Below, piece by piece: positions 1 through 7,314 of a stretch of 28,964 nucleotides of DNA (positions are counted from its first letter, which is position 1; each line of letters opens with the position of its first letter). A program made the translations under genes and the position numbers. This stretch comes from an uncultured Oscillospiraceae bacterium (GTDB lineage: Bacteria > Bacillota > Clostridia > Oscillospirales > Acutalibacteraceae): assembly GCA_910588935.1 (NCBI GenBank), contig CAJUSM010000034.1:1-28964 (forward strand), written 5' to 3'. Below the pieces are notes generated by a model that ran no database searches, was not told the origin of the DNA, and worked only from the letters and a program-made list of their open reading frames with translations.

Positions 1-540
1 GTTATAAGCGCGAACGAAAACAGTAAGAACGGCCTGAAGGTTTTCCAGCTTTCTGAGAGAGCATCTGCTGCGCCGTGCCAAAGTCGGGATATAATGCCGC
101 AGGTCAGCGTTGACACCTTCCACTGTGAAGGTGTCATGATGTGGATCTTTTCCCGCGTTTCCGCGCGGGGCTTGCGTTCCAGGAACCAGTACAGCTCATC
201 CAGCTCTACCGTCTCAGACCCACGGAAAGTTTTGCGCCTTTCCACATCATTTTTCGCGCTCTTTTTTTATTCAATTTGTTACATTGGATTTGTTCATTCC
301 CAGTATTTTCCCAACCCCGCGGCCGCTGATTCCGCCGTAGTACATTTTGATCGCCAGTTCTCTGGTTTCTTCCGGATACGCGTGCCGCTTCGGGTCTACG
401 GTGTAATATATGCCACACTCCTTACATTTGCAGCGCCTCGTCCCCGATCCGTTGTACCCTGCCTTGACCTGATTTTCTATCTTTCCACATTTCGGGCATT
501 TTTCCATGCCTCTTCTGTTCTTTTTCTCATATTCCCTCAT
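1..540 (-). pseudogene. IS1-family transposase remnant (InsA/InsB-like), left-truncated by the window
   Basis: Read on the minus strand, the first 89 codons give an InsA-like zinc-ribbon protein: CPKC and CKCKEC cysteine pairs, then a helix-turn-helix-like stretch ending near GKILGMNKSNV. A stop follows at about 271-273 and the frame must shift by +1 to continue. The second frame gives the InsB start with the acidic motif ETVELDELYWF and then ETREKIHIMT. At about 131-142 the text jumps, with another shift, to the family's C-terminal DTFTVEGVNADLRHYIP and runs to AYN at base 1. Most of the catalytic core between these blocks is missing, roughly 90 residues by memory of the family, so the element cannot encode an active enzyme. 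The stop, the frameshift and the deletion together mark an old, decayed copy. Family assignment rests on the zinc ribbon, VELDELYW and TFTVEGVNADLRHY. I did not identify terminal inverted repeats. Confidence 0.85.
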
Positions 541-758
541 TATAGTATAATATCTTTATTTTGGGCACTTCCCTTTCGATCCGGCTGATGGGAATGCGGA
601 CGCATATAGACAACATACTCGTCTGCATCGTGCTCTGGGCAGTGCCAATACAGATAGAGAATAGCCACATACTTTTCACCAACCTCCAATGAATATCGGG
701 TAGCGCCAAGGCACTGGCAGAGGAGCAATGCGCTCTCCCGTACTCAAGGTTCTGTCAT
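540..758 (-). pseudogene. Small broken reading frame of unknown function
   Basis: An ATG at 758 is preceded by GGGGAGG at good spacing. It opens a frame reading MTEP, then a TGA at 744-746, and then about 67 further codons in the same frame to a stop at 540. The downstream part looks protein-like (GEKYVAILYLYWHCPEHDAD), with aromatic and charged residues and no low-complexity bias. The simplest reading is a small gene with one premature stop. It lies between another broken frame and the IS1 remnant, all on the same strand, which fits a decaying accessory region. I do not recognise the family. A shadow frame is possible, but the good ribosome binding site argues against that. Confidence 0.4.
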
Positions 759-772
759 ATGCGCCTCCCCGC

Positions 773-1423
773 TCAATTGGTGCTCTTTCCTTCTGCATCA
801 CCGTATAGCAATTTCAACTGGGCTGCCGTCATCCCCAATTGATTCCAGGACCTGAACTCCAAAATGTAACTGTCCGGGATCCAAGAGTATCCAGAATGGT
901 CAAAATCCGCTTGATAGAAAAAATAGTACAGCCTATGTTCCGGCGGATGAATATAGGCTGCCCCAGGAAAATCCAAATCCTCAGAAGCAATGCATTCTCC
1001 ATAATCGGTCTCGCGAACCGTATGTGTCCCAAAACACGGATTTGCAATTGCAGCGGTTTTTGTTCCACACAGCCCACGGCGGAATAGGCGGCGTCCACGA
1101 TCTGTATGCGCCGGTTGTTCTCAATGGTAAACAGCTCCTGTAACCACCAGCGCAGTACTCGCCGCCATAAGCAGAAAGAATAGCAGTTTTTTCCTGGCTT
1201 GCTTTATACTGAAAATAAACAAGTATCCCCCATTCTACCGCTGTAAGCAGTGTTAAACGTATTAAACCGCAAAAGCAGCACCAGTGCCACCAGTAAGATT
1301 GCCAGCACTATCATCCCAATTACCCGCAAAAAAGAAATGCATCTGAAAACGCTTGAAAAGTACAATATTCTGACCCAGAGGCTCGGTTGGGGTAACGTAC
1401 TGTTCGTCCTCCATCGCCAACAT
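773..1423 (-). pseudogene. Multiply frameshifted membrane or exported protein remnant
   Basis: Pieces of plausible protein lie on the minus strand in changing frames. The first piece begins MLAMEDEQYVTPTEPLGQNI from an ATG at 1423 (or MEDEQ from 1414). After a shift near 1330 comes a strongly hydrophobic segment (MIVLAILLVALVLLL, about 1255-1315) that would be a membrane anchor. After more shifts comes a C-terminal piece ending at 773 that includes HRLYYFFYQADFDHSGYSW and WNQLGMTAAQLKLLYGD. The order of acidic N-terminus, single membrane helix and soluble tail suggests a membrane-anchored accessory protein. The number and exact place of the shifts are uncertain and I recognise no family. Confidence 0.38.
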
Positions 1424-2108
1424 AATGGGCTACAGAGAAAGTGAGCTGCTGCTTGGAGACCAAGTGCTCTTCACCCAAACACTGGGTTTGACTCCCCTGG
1501 AAACCAGGAAGACTTATATTGCCAGTCTTTGGTTTATGGCCTGTGAGGAAACCGGGCGGGCCATAGCGAAGGGCGGCCCTATGCGCCTTCGTTCCAAACG
1601 GCTTAACCAAAATGTTCCATTTTAACCTCTCCTAAGTGTTGGGAAACGGAGCAAGTTGGATGGTTTCCAACGGAAAGTTTGCGGATGGAAAATTGAAAAA
1701 TCAATTCATCCCTGTTTCAACTCAAAACACAGCGATCTATCCTGGCAGGGTAAGATCGACCCTGCGATTCCGGCTGGTTCTTTCGCGAAGGGACAGGCCA
1801 CAGCTGCCAGTCTCTGAAACGAAGTGTTGTTTCCTGCCGGTCCATGTAAAAAGTCCCCCGGAATATGGGGGAACTTTTACCATATACAGAACCACGCAAT
1901 CGATTATAGCCAAAGGAGTCTGCCTACTTAAAGAGGAGCATTTTCCCAGCTCCGCGCATAGAATAGAATGTCCGGCAGAAATATGGAAACCTTGACAAGC
2001 TTACCATCCTCTCCCCGTCCGCGGGCCAAGCGGTCCCTATTCCGCTTTATCACACACCACATTCCGCCTAGTCACTTGTGGGCGGTTAAGCTTAAAGAAG
2101 GGAAAAAC
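1424..2108. other. Intergenic stretch, no convincing gene
   Basis: Two open frames exist on the plus strand (1425-1625 and 1636-1995), but neither has a ribosome binding site or recognisable protein features. On the minus strand an AGGAGAGG sits just before an ATG at about 1623, but that frame stops after five codons. This could be the start of another decayed gene, since the neighbouring frames to the left are also broken. A hairpin at 1849-1878 is listed separately. No promoter with two good boxes was found before the hemerythrin gene, although an isolated TTGACA occurs near 1993. Confidence 0.5.
1849..1878. terminator. Hairpin, possible rho-independent terminator
   Basis: The arms AAAAGTCCCCC and GGGGGAACTTTT flank a short loop, with one bulged base. 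The right arm ends in four Ts and the complementary strand also ends in a T-run, so it could act in either direction. No intact gene ends at it. It may belong to the decayed region on its left. Confidence 0.4.
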
Positions 2109-3002
2109 ATGCAGCAAATCCAATGGCAGGATCGGTTCAGTATTGGTGTAGACATTATAGATCAGGCTCATCGCAAGCTTTTTGCTATTGTTGAGAAAAT
2201 AATGGATCTCTATGTAGAAAAGCACGAAAACAGGTTCGCCTGTGTGGAAGGAATTAAATATTTTAAGGCCTATGCCCTGAAACATTTTGCAGAAGAAGAG
2301 GCCTATATGCGGGAGACCGAATACCCTGGTTACTTGGCTCACAAACGGCACCATGACAGAATGCGGCGGGAAACACTGCCGGCATTGGAACGGATGTTAT
2401 ACGCCACAGACTTTTCTACCGAAGCGGTCCAGCGCTTTATTGGCGTGTGCACCGGTTGGTTAACCGGCCATATTATTATTGAAGACCGGGCTATTACCGG
2501 AAAAAACCCCCAAGCAAGCCTAGTCCTCCAGGCCCAAGACGAACAGTCTGTAATTAACGGAGTTATTATCCAACCGCTTCAAGAAATGTTTGAAACAGAA
2601 ATTCAGCATTTGGGAGAATTTTCCTTAAAGGACGCCATTGCAGACGCCCAGTACTATGAATTGACCTATCGCGCCCTACAGGGGTACAAGCTGCGGTTCA
2701 CACTGGTTATTGGCGAACAGCTGTTATTTCATGCAGCTAGCCTAATGTTTGGAATGGATTTTTATGCCCGAAACGAAATTGTCCGCTTTGCCATACAGGA
2801 AATTGCCCAAAGCCTGATTCTGCGCGCTGCAGCCAGTTATGGAGACGAACTGGACGCATACCAGCTGGAAAGCGACCGGTTCTTAACAGGCGAGGAATTT
2901 GAAAGGAGGTTTCAGGAACAGCCACCTAGGCACAGCCTGCTGTTTGGCGTAAAGCAAAACTGCTTTGCCCTTTGTGTGGACCAGCTTCCTGAGCCCGCCT
3001 GA
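2109..3002 (+). CDS. Bacteriohemerythrin fused to a CheX-like domain
   Basis: This 297-residue cytoplasmic protein has two parts. Residues 1-135 form a complete hemerythrin domain with all seven di-iron ligands in order: H21 (DQAHRKLF), H59 and E63 (HFAEEEAYM), H78 and H82 (HKRHHD), H121 and D126 (GHIIIEDR). Such domains bind O2 reversibly and act as oxygen sensors or carriers. Residues about 150-297 resemble CheX, the CheY-P phosphatase fold, with a conserved-looking helix around FAIQEIAQSL. In CheX the catalytic pair is E-x-x-N; here it reads E-x-x-Q, so phosphatase activity is doubtful. The start was chosen at the ATG at 2109, after AAGAAGGG and at the normal hemerythrin N-terminus. An upstream ATG in the same frame would add 47 unrelated residues. 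It is monocistronic, ending at a strong terminator. The first domain is sure, the second moderately so. Confidence 0.85.
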   Translation: MQQIQWQDRFSIGVDIIDQAHRKLFAIVEKIMDLYVEKHENRFACVEGIKYFKAYALKHFAEEEAYMRETEYPGYLAHKRHHDRMRRETLPALERMLYATDFSTEAVQRFIGVCTGWLTGHIIIEDRAITGKNPQASLVLQAQDEQSVINGVIIQPLQEMFETEIQHLGEFSLKDAIADAQYYELTYRALQGYKLRFTLVIGEQLLFHAASLMFGMDFYARNEIVRFAIQEIAQSLILRAAASYGDELDAYQLESDRFLTGEEFERRFQEQPPRHSLLFGVKQNCFALCVDQLPEPA

Positions 3003-3132
3003 TCATACTGCCACAGATACACATCTGTAAAACCTTTACTGCAACCCATTGAAACCGAACAGGCGCCCGCCGCGCAGCTATACGCCGGCAGGCGCTTTTC
3101 TTCTGGACAGCCTATCTACCCAAGGGAGAACA

Positions 3133-3172
3133 AAAGGAAAAGGCGCCAGAACCGCCTGGCGCCTTTTCCTTT
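3133..3172. terminator. Bidirectional rho-independent terminator
   Basis: A perfect 17-base inverted repeat (left arm 3133-3149, right arm 3156-3172) has a six-base loop. The GC core GGCGCCAG is flanked by A-runs on one side and T-runs on the other. It lies between the convergent hemerythrin (+) and yebC (-) genes and should serve both. Confidence 0.9.
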
Positions 3173-3236
3173 GATAGGGCTCCCCTACTCACAGCGGGAA
3201 AGGAGAGCCGCCTTGTGTCATGTGTTTACACTGGCT

Positions 3237-3983
3237 TTATTCTTCGTCCTCATCCTCCGGAGCGTCCCAGTTGTGCCAGACATTCTGCACGTCGTCGTTA
3301 TCCTCCAGAAGGTCCAGCATCTTTTGCATCTTTACCACGGTCTCTTCGTCAGCAATCGCGGTGTAGGTATCCGGCACCATTTCCACTTCGGCAGAGACAA
3401 ATTCGTAGCCCTTTTTCTCCAGATCCTCCCGCACCCCGCTAAAGTCACTGGGCTCGGTGGAAATTTCAAACACATCCTCATCGGCGGAGAAATCAGAAGC
3501 GCCCGCTTCCAGGGCGTCGCTCATCACAGTATCCTCATCCTGGCCTTCCCGCTCGATCACGATAACGCCCTTTTCCTTAAACATAAAGGATACGCAGCCA
3601 GTTGTGCCCAAATTTCCCCCAAACTTGTCAAAGGCATGGCGCACATCCGCGGCAGTGCGGTTCCTGTTGTCAGTCAAAGCTTCTACAATCACCGCCACGC
3701 CACAGGGGCCATAGCCCTCGTATGTCACGTTCTCATAGTTGTCGCCGCTGCCCTCGCCGGCTGCCCGCTTGATAATGCGCTCAATATTATCATTGGGCAC
3801 ATTGGCTGCCTTGGCTTTGGCAATACAGTCCTTTAGCCGGGAATTGGCCGATGGATCCGGGCTGCCGCCCTCTTTTACAGCCACTGCTAGCTCCCTGCCG
3901 ATTTTAGTGAAAATTTTGGCCTTTGCACCGTCGGCTTTTTCTTTTTTACGCTTAATATTGTTCCATTTTGAATGTCCTGACAT
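3237..3983 (-). CDS. yebC: YebC/PmpR family (TACO1-type) regulatory protein
   Basis: This 248-residue protein has normal length for the family. It begins MSGHSKWNNIKRKKEKADGA, the invariant YebC N-terminus, followed by the signature NVPNDNIERIIKR and YEGYGPCGVAVIVEALTDN, and TAADVRHAFDKFGGNLG. Family members have been described as DNA-binding regulators and, more recently, as ribosome-associated factors that help translate proline-rich stretches, so the role should not be fixed as transcriptional. The C-terminus is very acidic (DAPEDEDEE). It is the last gene of a minus-strand cluster, 42 bases after the flavodoxin-fold gene. AAGGCGG at a rather long spacing is the only visible ribosome binding site. 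It ends before the shared terminator at 3133-3172. Confidence 0.95.
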   Translation of the reverse strand: MSGHSKWNNIKRKKEKADGAKAKIFTKIGRELAVAVKEGGSPDPSANSRLKDCIAKAKAANVPNDNIERIIKRAAGEGSGDNYENVTYEGYGPCGVAVIVEALTDNRNRTAADVRHAFDKFGGNLGTTGCVSFMFKEKGVIVIEREGQDEDTVMSDALEAGASDFSADEDVFEISTEPSDFSGVREDLEKKGYEFVSAEVEMVPDTYTAIADEETVVKMQKMLDLLEDNDDVQNVWHNWDAPEDEDEE

Positions 3984-4025
3984 TGTTAAAACCGCCTTAC
4001 ATTTTAATCTGCTGGGCCTATGATA

Positions 4026-4613
4026 TCACATTTTCCCAAGGATTTCAAGAGCAATAGCCCGGGCTTTTTGCTGGGCAGCCCCCAGATTCTGCCTGCCCAG
4101 GTCCGTACCGCCCCAAACCGCGCAGCCCCGCAGGGTGGTATTCATTACGCTGAAAGACCGTTCCAGCTGGTGGGCGGTTACCTCAACCGGGAAGTCCTCT
4201 TCCCGCCCCATGGTAAGCAGCAGCACGGCATCCCGATGCTTTTTGATTGGCCGCTTTTGGCCCAGGGAAAAGCGGGCCTCAAAATACCGCTGGGTTCTAT
4301 CCAGCAAAGCCTTAAAAGGGGCGGGAAAAGAGGCGTTGTATACAGGCGAGGCCACTACCACCAGGTCTGCCCTGCGGAAATCCTTGTCAAATCCGTCTAA
4401 ATCAGGGAAAGCACAGCCCTCCTTTTTGGCGCAGGCCCGGCAGCCAATGCAGGGCTTAGGCGCCAGGGTATATGTATCAATTTCCTTAATCTGCCAATCA
4501 TTTTGCTCTTTAAACTCCCGTAAAAACGCCTCCAGCAGCATACGGGTACAGCTATGGCTGTTGGGAGAGGCAAAGAGCACAAGCAAATGCTTTTTATGAT
4601 CCAAAAGGCTCAT
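4026..4613 (-). CDS. Flavodoxin-fold NAD(P)H:FMN reductase family protein
   Basis: This 195-residue soluble protein has an NADPH-dependent FMN reductase/flavodoxin fold. Residues about 10-30 give the first beta strand and FMN phosphate loop (LLVLFASPNSHSCTRML). Then comes a cysteine cluster, PCIGCRACAKKEGC, typical of family members that sit near iron-sulfur flavoproteins. VVVASPVYNASFPAPFKALLDR is the usual flavin-contacting segment. Three or four cysteines could bind a metal or a cluster, but I cannot tell from sequence. The substrate is unknown. It overlaps the upstream NUDIX gene by four bases (ATGA), so the two are likely translationally coupled. Confidence 0.85.
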   Translation of the reverse strand: MSLLDHKKHLLVLFASPNSHSCTRMLLEAFLREFKEQNDWQIKEIDTYTLAPKPCIGCRACAKKEGCAFPDLDGFDKDFRRADLVVVASPVYNASFPAPFKALLDRTQRYFEARFSLGQKRPIKKHRDAVLLLTMGREEDFPVEVTAHQLERSFSVMNTTLRGCAVWGGTDLGRQNLGAAQQKARAIALEILGKM

Positions 4614-5140
4614 TGTATCACCTCTGTTCCGTTGATAAAATAGGGCTCTGTAAAGAAATAGTTCAGGGTTTTTATCAGCTTTCCCTTATCATATAGGGCC
4701 TCTATTTCCTGCCGGTCCATCCACCTGGCCTCCCTGACCTCGCCATCTGCCTGGGTCAGTTGGGGTTGTCCCTCAAAGTTGAAGCACCAAACGTCCAGGA
4801 TATCCCCAAAGCGCTGGCCATCCACCCAATCCCGAGCCTGGCTGAACACCAGCCGCCCCGCCTTGGGACTTAGAACAACCCCTAGCTCTTCCCGGGCCTC
4901 TCGGAGCGCGCCGGTGAGGCTGTCCTCCCCGGCCACCACCGAGCCTCCGGTGGTTTCCCACATCAGGGGAAAGGTGGGGCGGCTCTCCTCTCGCTGGGAG
5001 ATAAGGTATTTCCCCTGGGCATTTTGCAGCCATACATGGACAACCAGATGAAAACAGTTCTCTGGCAGAGCCTCGCCTCGCACGTGGGCGCGGCCCAGAG
5101 GCACACGTTCCCTGGAGTATAAATCCCAAAGTTCCATCAT
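4610..5140 (-). CDS. NUDIX hydrolase
   Basis: This 176-residue protein has a clear NUDIX box, GSVVAGEDSLTGALREAREE followed by LGV, matching G-x5-E-x7-R-E-x2-E-E-x-G. The preceding segment (FHLVVHVWLQNAQGKYLISQR) and the C-terminal part with DVWCFNFEG and ARWMDRQEIEALY resemble the NUDIX group that also includes isopentenyl-diphosphate isomerase-like and YfcD-like proteins. The substrate cannot be assigned. It starts at the first of two adjacent ATGs after GGGAGGG. It lies nine bases downstream of mntP and overlaps the flavodoxin-fold gene, so it is the middle of the cluster. Its sequence differs clearly from the three NUDIX copies near 28 kb. Confidence 0.9.
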   Translation of the reverse strand: MMELWDLYSRERVPLGRAHVRGEALPENCFHLVVHVWLQNAQGKYLISQREESRPTFPLMWETTGGSVVAGEDSLTGALREAREELGVVLSPKAGRLVFSQARDWVDGQRFGDILDVWCFNFEGQPQLTQADGEVREARWMDRQEIEALYDKGKLIKTLNYFFTEPYFINGTEVIQ

Positions 5141-5149
5141 GGTCCCTCC

Positions 5150-5716
5150 CTAAAAGCGAATGATCTCCAGATGCTCCAGCAAAATTTTTGTACCCAGCAA
5201 AATCAGGATTACACCCCCGGCAATCTCTGCCCGGCTTTTATACTTTGCGCCGAACAGGCTGCCCACCTTTACCCCCGCCGCGGACAGGCCGAAGGTGATT
5301 CCGCCAATAAAGCCGGCCGCCGCGCCAATGTTCACGTCTAGAAAAGCAAAGCCCACCCCCACTGCCAAAGCATCAATACTGGTGGCCAGCGCCAGGGGGA
5401 GCATTGCCTTAGGGGAGAGGTTCCCGTCTTCCTGTTCTTCCTCTGGGGAGAGGGCCTCCCGGATCATGTTGCCCCCGATCACTGCCAGCAGGCCAAAGGC
5501 AATCCAATGGTCTACAGCCACAATTGCCTCTCGGAACTGCACCCCCACCAAATAGCCTGCAACCGGCATAAGAGCCTGAAAGCCGCCAAACCATAGCCCT
5601 ACCAAGGCCATGTCCTTTCCCGATGACTTTTTCAGCGCCAGGCCCTTGCATATTGCCACGGCAAAGGCGTCCATAGATAGGCCCACCGCCACAAAGAACA
5701 ATTCAACTATGCCCAT
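5150..5716 (-). CDS. mntP: Manganese efflux pump MntP
   Basis: This 188-residue integral membrane protein has six predicted hydrophobic helices in the usual two-fold repeat. The family's essential acidic residues are in place: D16 in VGLSMDAFAVAICKGL and D115 in ATSIDALAVGVGFAF. MntP exports Mn2+ and protects against manganese excess. The start was chosen at the ATG at 5716 because a GGGAGG box precedes it and the family begins this way. A longer in-frame ATG at 5809 would add 31 hydrophilic residues unlike the family. It is first in the cluster and has a promoter and a structured leader of about 125 bases. Many mntP genes carry the yybP-ykoY Mn2+ riboswitch, but I could not match that consensus here. 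Confidence 0.93.
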   Translation of the reverse strand: MGIVELFFVAVGLSMDAFAVAICKGLALKKSSGKDMALVGLWFGGFQALMPVAGYLVGVQFREAIVAVDHWIAFGLLAVIGGNMIREALSPEEEQEDGNLSPKAMLPLALATSIDALAVGVGFAFLDVNIGAAAGFIGGITFGLSAAGVKVGSLFGAKYKSRAEIAGGVILILLGTKILLEHLEIIRF

Positions 5717-5738
5717 ATCTTTGCCTCCCGCTTTGTTA

Positions 5739-5758
5739 GGGGGCAATTTTTCGCCCCC
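5739..5758 (-). promoter_or_regulatory. Hairpin in the mntP leader
   Basis: GGGGGC and GCCCCC form a six-base GC stem with an eight-base AT-rich loop, 22 bases before the mntP start and just upstream of its GGGAGG ribosome binding site. There is no T-run, so it is not a standard terminator. It may affect access to the ribosome binding site. Further upstream in the leader, AAAGCCA and TGGCTTT could also pair. The leader does not match a riboswitch I know. Confidence 0.45.
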
Positions 5759-5847
5759 ACTTTCTAAGCCGTCCCTTTTTCCGCTGATGTTCCTTTCAGG
5801 AAAAGCCAAGCAATCCCAGGTATTTATATGCTTTCGCCATGGCTTTC

Positions 5848-5877
5848 ATTATAGCTTTGCCTGCCCATATAAGTCAA
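5848..5877 (-). promoter_or_regulatory. Sigma-A promoter for the mntP cluster
   Basis: On the minus strand TTGACT (5872-5877) and a perfect TATAAT (5848-5853) are separated by 18 bases. Transcription would begin near 5841, giving a leader of about 125 bases before mntP. Confidence 0.75.
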
Positions 5878-5959
5878 GGGTAAGTGAATAGAAATCGCCG
5901 AAGCAAAGTGAAGAAATACTATGAAAAATCCCTTTTTCCGGGGAGTCCTCGCCCCTGGC

Positions 5960-5988
5960 TTGCATTTTTGCCCTTATCGTATTATAAT
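5960..5988 (+). promoter_or_regulatory. Sigma-A promoter for ilvE
   Basis: TTGCAT (5960-5965) and a perfect TATAAT (5983-5988) are 17 bases apart and lie about 40 bases before the ilvE start. This promoter is divergent from the mntP promoter, about 80 bases away. Confidence 0.75.
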
Positions 5989-6029
5989 GCAGAGGTAGTT
6001 TGAGAAAATGAAAGAGAGGGGCAAATATA

Positions 6030-7100
6030 ATGCAGGAAATTAAAATAGAGCGCACCAAAACACCTAAGGCAAAGCCCGCTGACCAAACCCGGCTGGGGTT
6101 TGGCAAAATTTTTACTGACCACATGTACATTATGGAATATACCGAGGGCCAAGGCTGGCACGACCCCCGCATTGAGCCCTACCATCCCATTGTTCTGGAG
6201 CCCTCCGCCATGGTCTTCCACTATGCCCAGGAGATGTTTGAGGGCCTAAAGGCCTACCACACCCAGGACGGCCGGGTTTTACTTTTCCGCCCAGACAAAA
6301 ACATCCAGCGGGCGGAAAATACCTGCCGGCGGCTATGCATCCCGCCTGTGCCCCAAGAGGACTTCCATAACGCCCTGGAAACCCTAATCAGCGTAGAAAA
6401 GGACTGGATTCCCACCCAGCCTGGCACCTCCCTCTATATCCGGCCTTTTATTATCGCCACCGACGCCAGCCTGGGGGTGCATCCCTCCCACAGCTATCTG
6501 TTCATCATCATCCTTTCCCCCTCTGGCGCTTACTACCCCGGAGGCCTGGATCCTGTAAAAATCTGGATTGAAGACGATTATGTCCGGGCTGTGCGGGGCG
6601 GCATTGGCGAGGCCAAGGCCGGCGGCAACTATGCGGCCAGCTTAAAGGCCCAGATGAAGGGCGAGGCCGAGGGCTACGCCCAGGTGCTCTGGCTGGACGG
6701 CGTGGAGCGCAAGTATATTGAAGAAGTGGGCTCTATGAACATCTTCTTTAAGATTGCCGGCAAAGTGATTACCCCCAAGCTGAACGGTTCTATTCTTCCC
6801 GGCGTTACCCGGGCTACCTGCCTGGAGCTGTGCAGGGCCTGGGGCATGGAGGTGGAAGAGCGGCGGATCTCTGTGGACGAGCTGGTAGAAGCCGCAAAAA
6901 CCGGCGCGCTGGAGGAGTGCTGGGGCAGCGGCACGGCAGCGGTGATCTCCCCTGTAGGCGCCCTGCGCTATGGCGATACGGTAATGGACATTGCCGGCGG
7001 CGGCATTGGCCCTGTCTCCCAAAAGCTTTATGATACGGTTACCGGAATTCAAACCGGCCGGCTGGAAGACAGCTTTGGATGGACAGTGGAGGTAAAATAG
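6030..7100 (+). CDS. ilvE: Branched-chain amino acid aminotransferase
   Basis: This 356-residue cytoplasmic PLP enzyme interconverts Leu, Ile and Val with their 2-oxo acids, using glutamate/2-oxoglutarate. The length and motifs fit the eukaryote-like (group II) BCAT subfamily. YAQEMFEGLKAYHTQDG occurs near residues 65-81, the PLP lysine is K196 in GEAKAGGNYAASLKAQ, YIEEVGSMNIFF is the family's EVG-T/S-MN motif, and the C-terminal SGTAAVISPVG holds the PLP phosphate. The start ATG follows AGAGAGGGG. It is monocistronic, with its own promoter upstream and a strong palindromic terminator 20 bases downstream. The assignment is firm; preference among the three amino acids cannot be read from sequence. 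Confidence 0.95.
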   Translation: MQEIKIERTKTPKAKPADQTRLGFGKIFTDHMYIMEYTEGQGWHDPRIEPYHPIVLEPSAMVFHYAQEMFEGLKAYHTQDGRVLLFRPDKNIQRAENTCRRLCIPPVPQEDFHNALETLISVEKDWIPTQPGTSLYIRPFIIATDASLGVHPSHSYLFIIILSPSGAYYPGGLDPVKIWIEDDYVRAVRGGIGEAKAGGNYAASLKAQMKGEAEGYAQVLWLDGVERKYIEEVGSMNIFFKIAGKVITPKLNGSILPGVTRATCLELCRAWGMEVEERRISVDELVEAAKTGALEECWGSGTAAVISPVGALRYGDTVMDIAGGGIGPVSQKLYDTVTGIQTGRLEDSFGWTVEVK

Positions 7101-7119
7101 TTTAGAAAAACGCGGTTTT

Positions 7120-7149
7120 AGGAGGATAGGCATGCCTATCCTCCTTTTT
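7120..7149 (+). terminator. Rho-independent terminator after ilvE
   Basis: A perfect palindrome with two 13-base arms (AGGAGGATAGGCA and its complement) covers 7120-7145 and is followed directly by Ts to 7149. It starts 20 bases after the ilvE stop codon. Confidence 0.9.
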
Positions 7150-7207
7150 GGTGTTCCCCGCGGCTGCAAATCCTTCTAGACGCGCCCTATATAGCGAGAA
7201 TTAGGGA

Positions 7208-7236
7208 TTGTAAACATTTTCAAACTGTAGTATAAT
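7208..7236 (+). promoter_or_regulatory. Sigma-A promoter for the kinase operon
   Basis: TTGTAA (7208-7213), a 17-base spacer and a perfect TATAAT (7231-7236) lie about 80 bases before the hybrid kinase gene. Confidence 0.7.
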
Positions 7237-7314
7237 ATCAGAGTAATTATAGGCTGCATCCCCTTCACCAACCTAAACCAATTACCCAGCTTTCACAAAA
7301 AAGGAGATTGCTTC

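Noticed and set aside
94..588. Plus-strand frame of 164 codons
   Set aside because: It is antisense to the IS1 transposase remnant, whose protein motifs are unmistakable on the minus strand.
1636..1995. Plus-strand frame of 119 codons in the gene-poor region
   Set aside because: It lacks a ribosome binding site and recognisable domains, so it is listed only as part of an unexplained spacer.
3171..3836. Plus-strand frame of 221 codons opposite yebC
   Set aside because: It is antisense to a clear YebC gene and has no ribosome binding site or family features.
5717..5853. yybP-ykoY manganese riboswitch before mntP
   Set aside because: The expected conserved blocks, including the CUGAGA-like core, were not found by eye; a covariance search would settle it.
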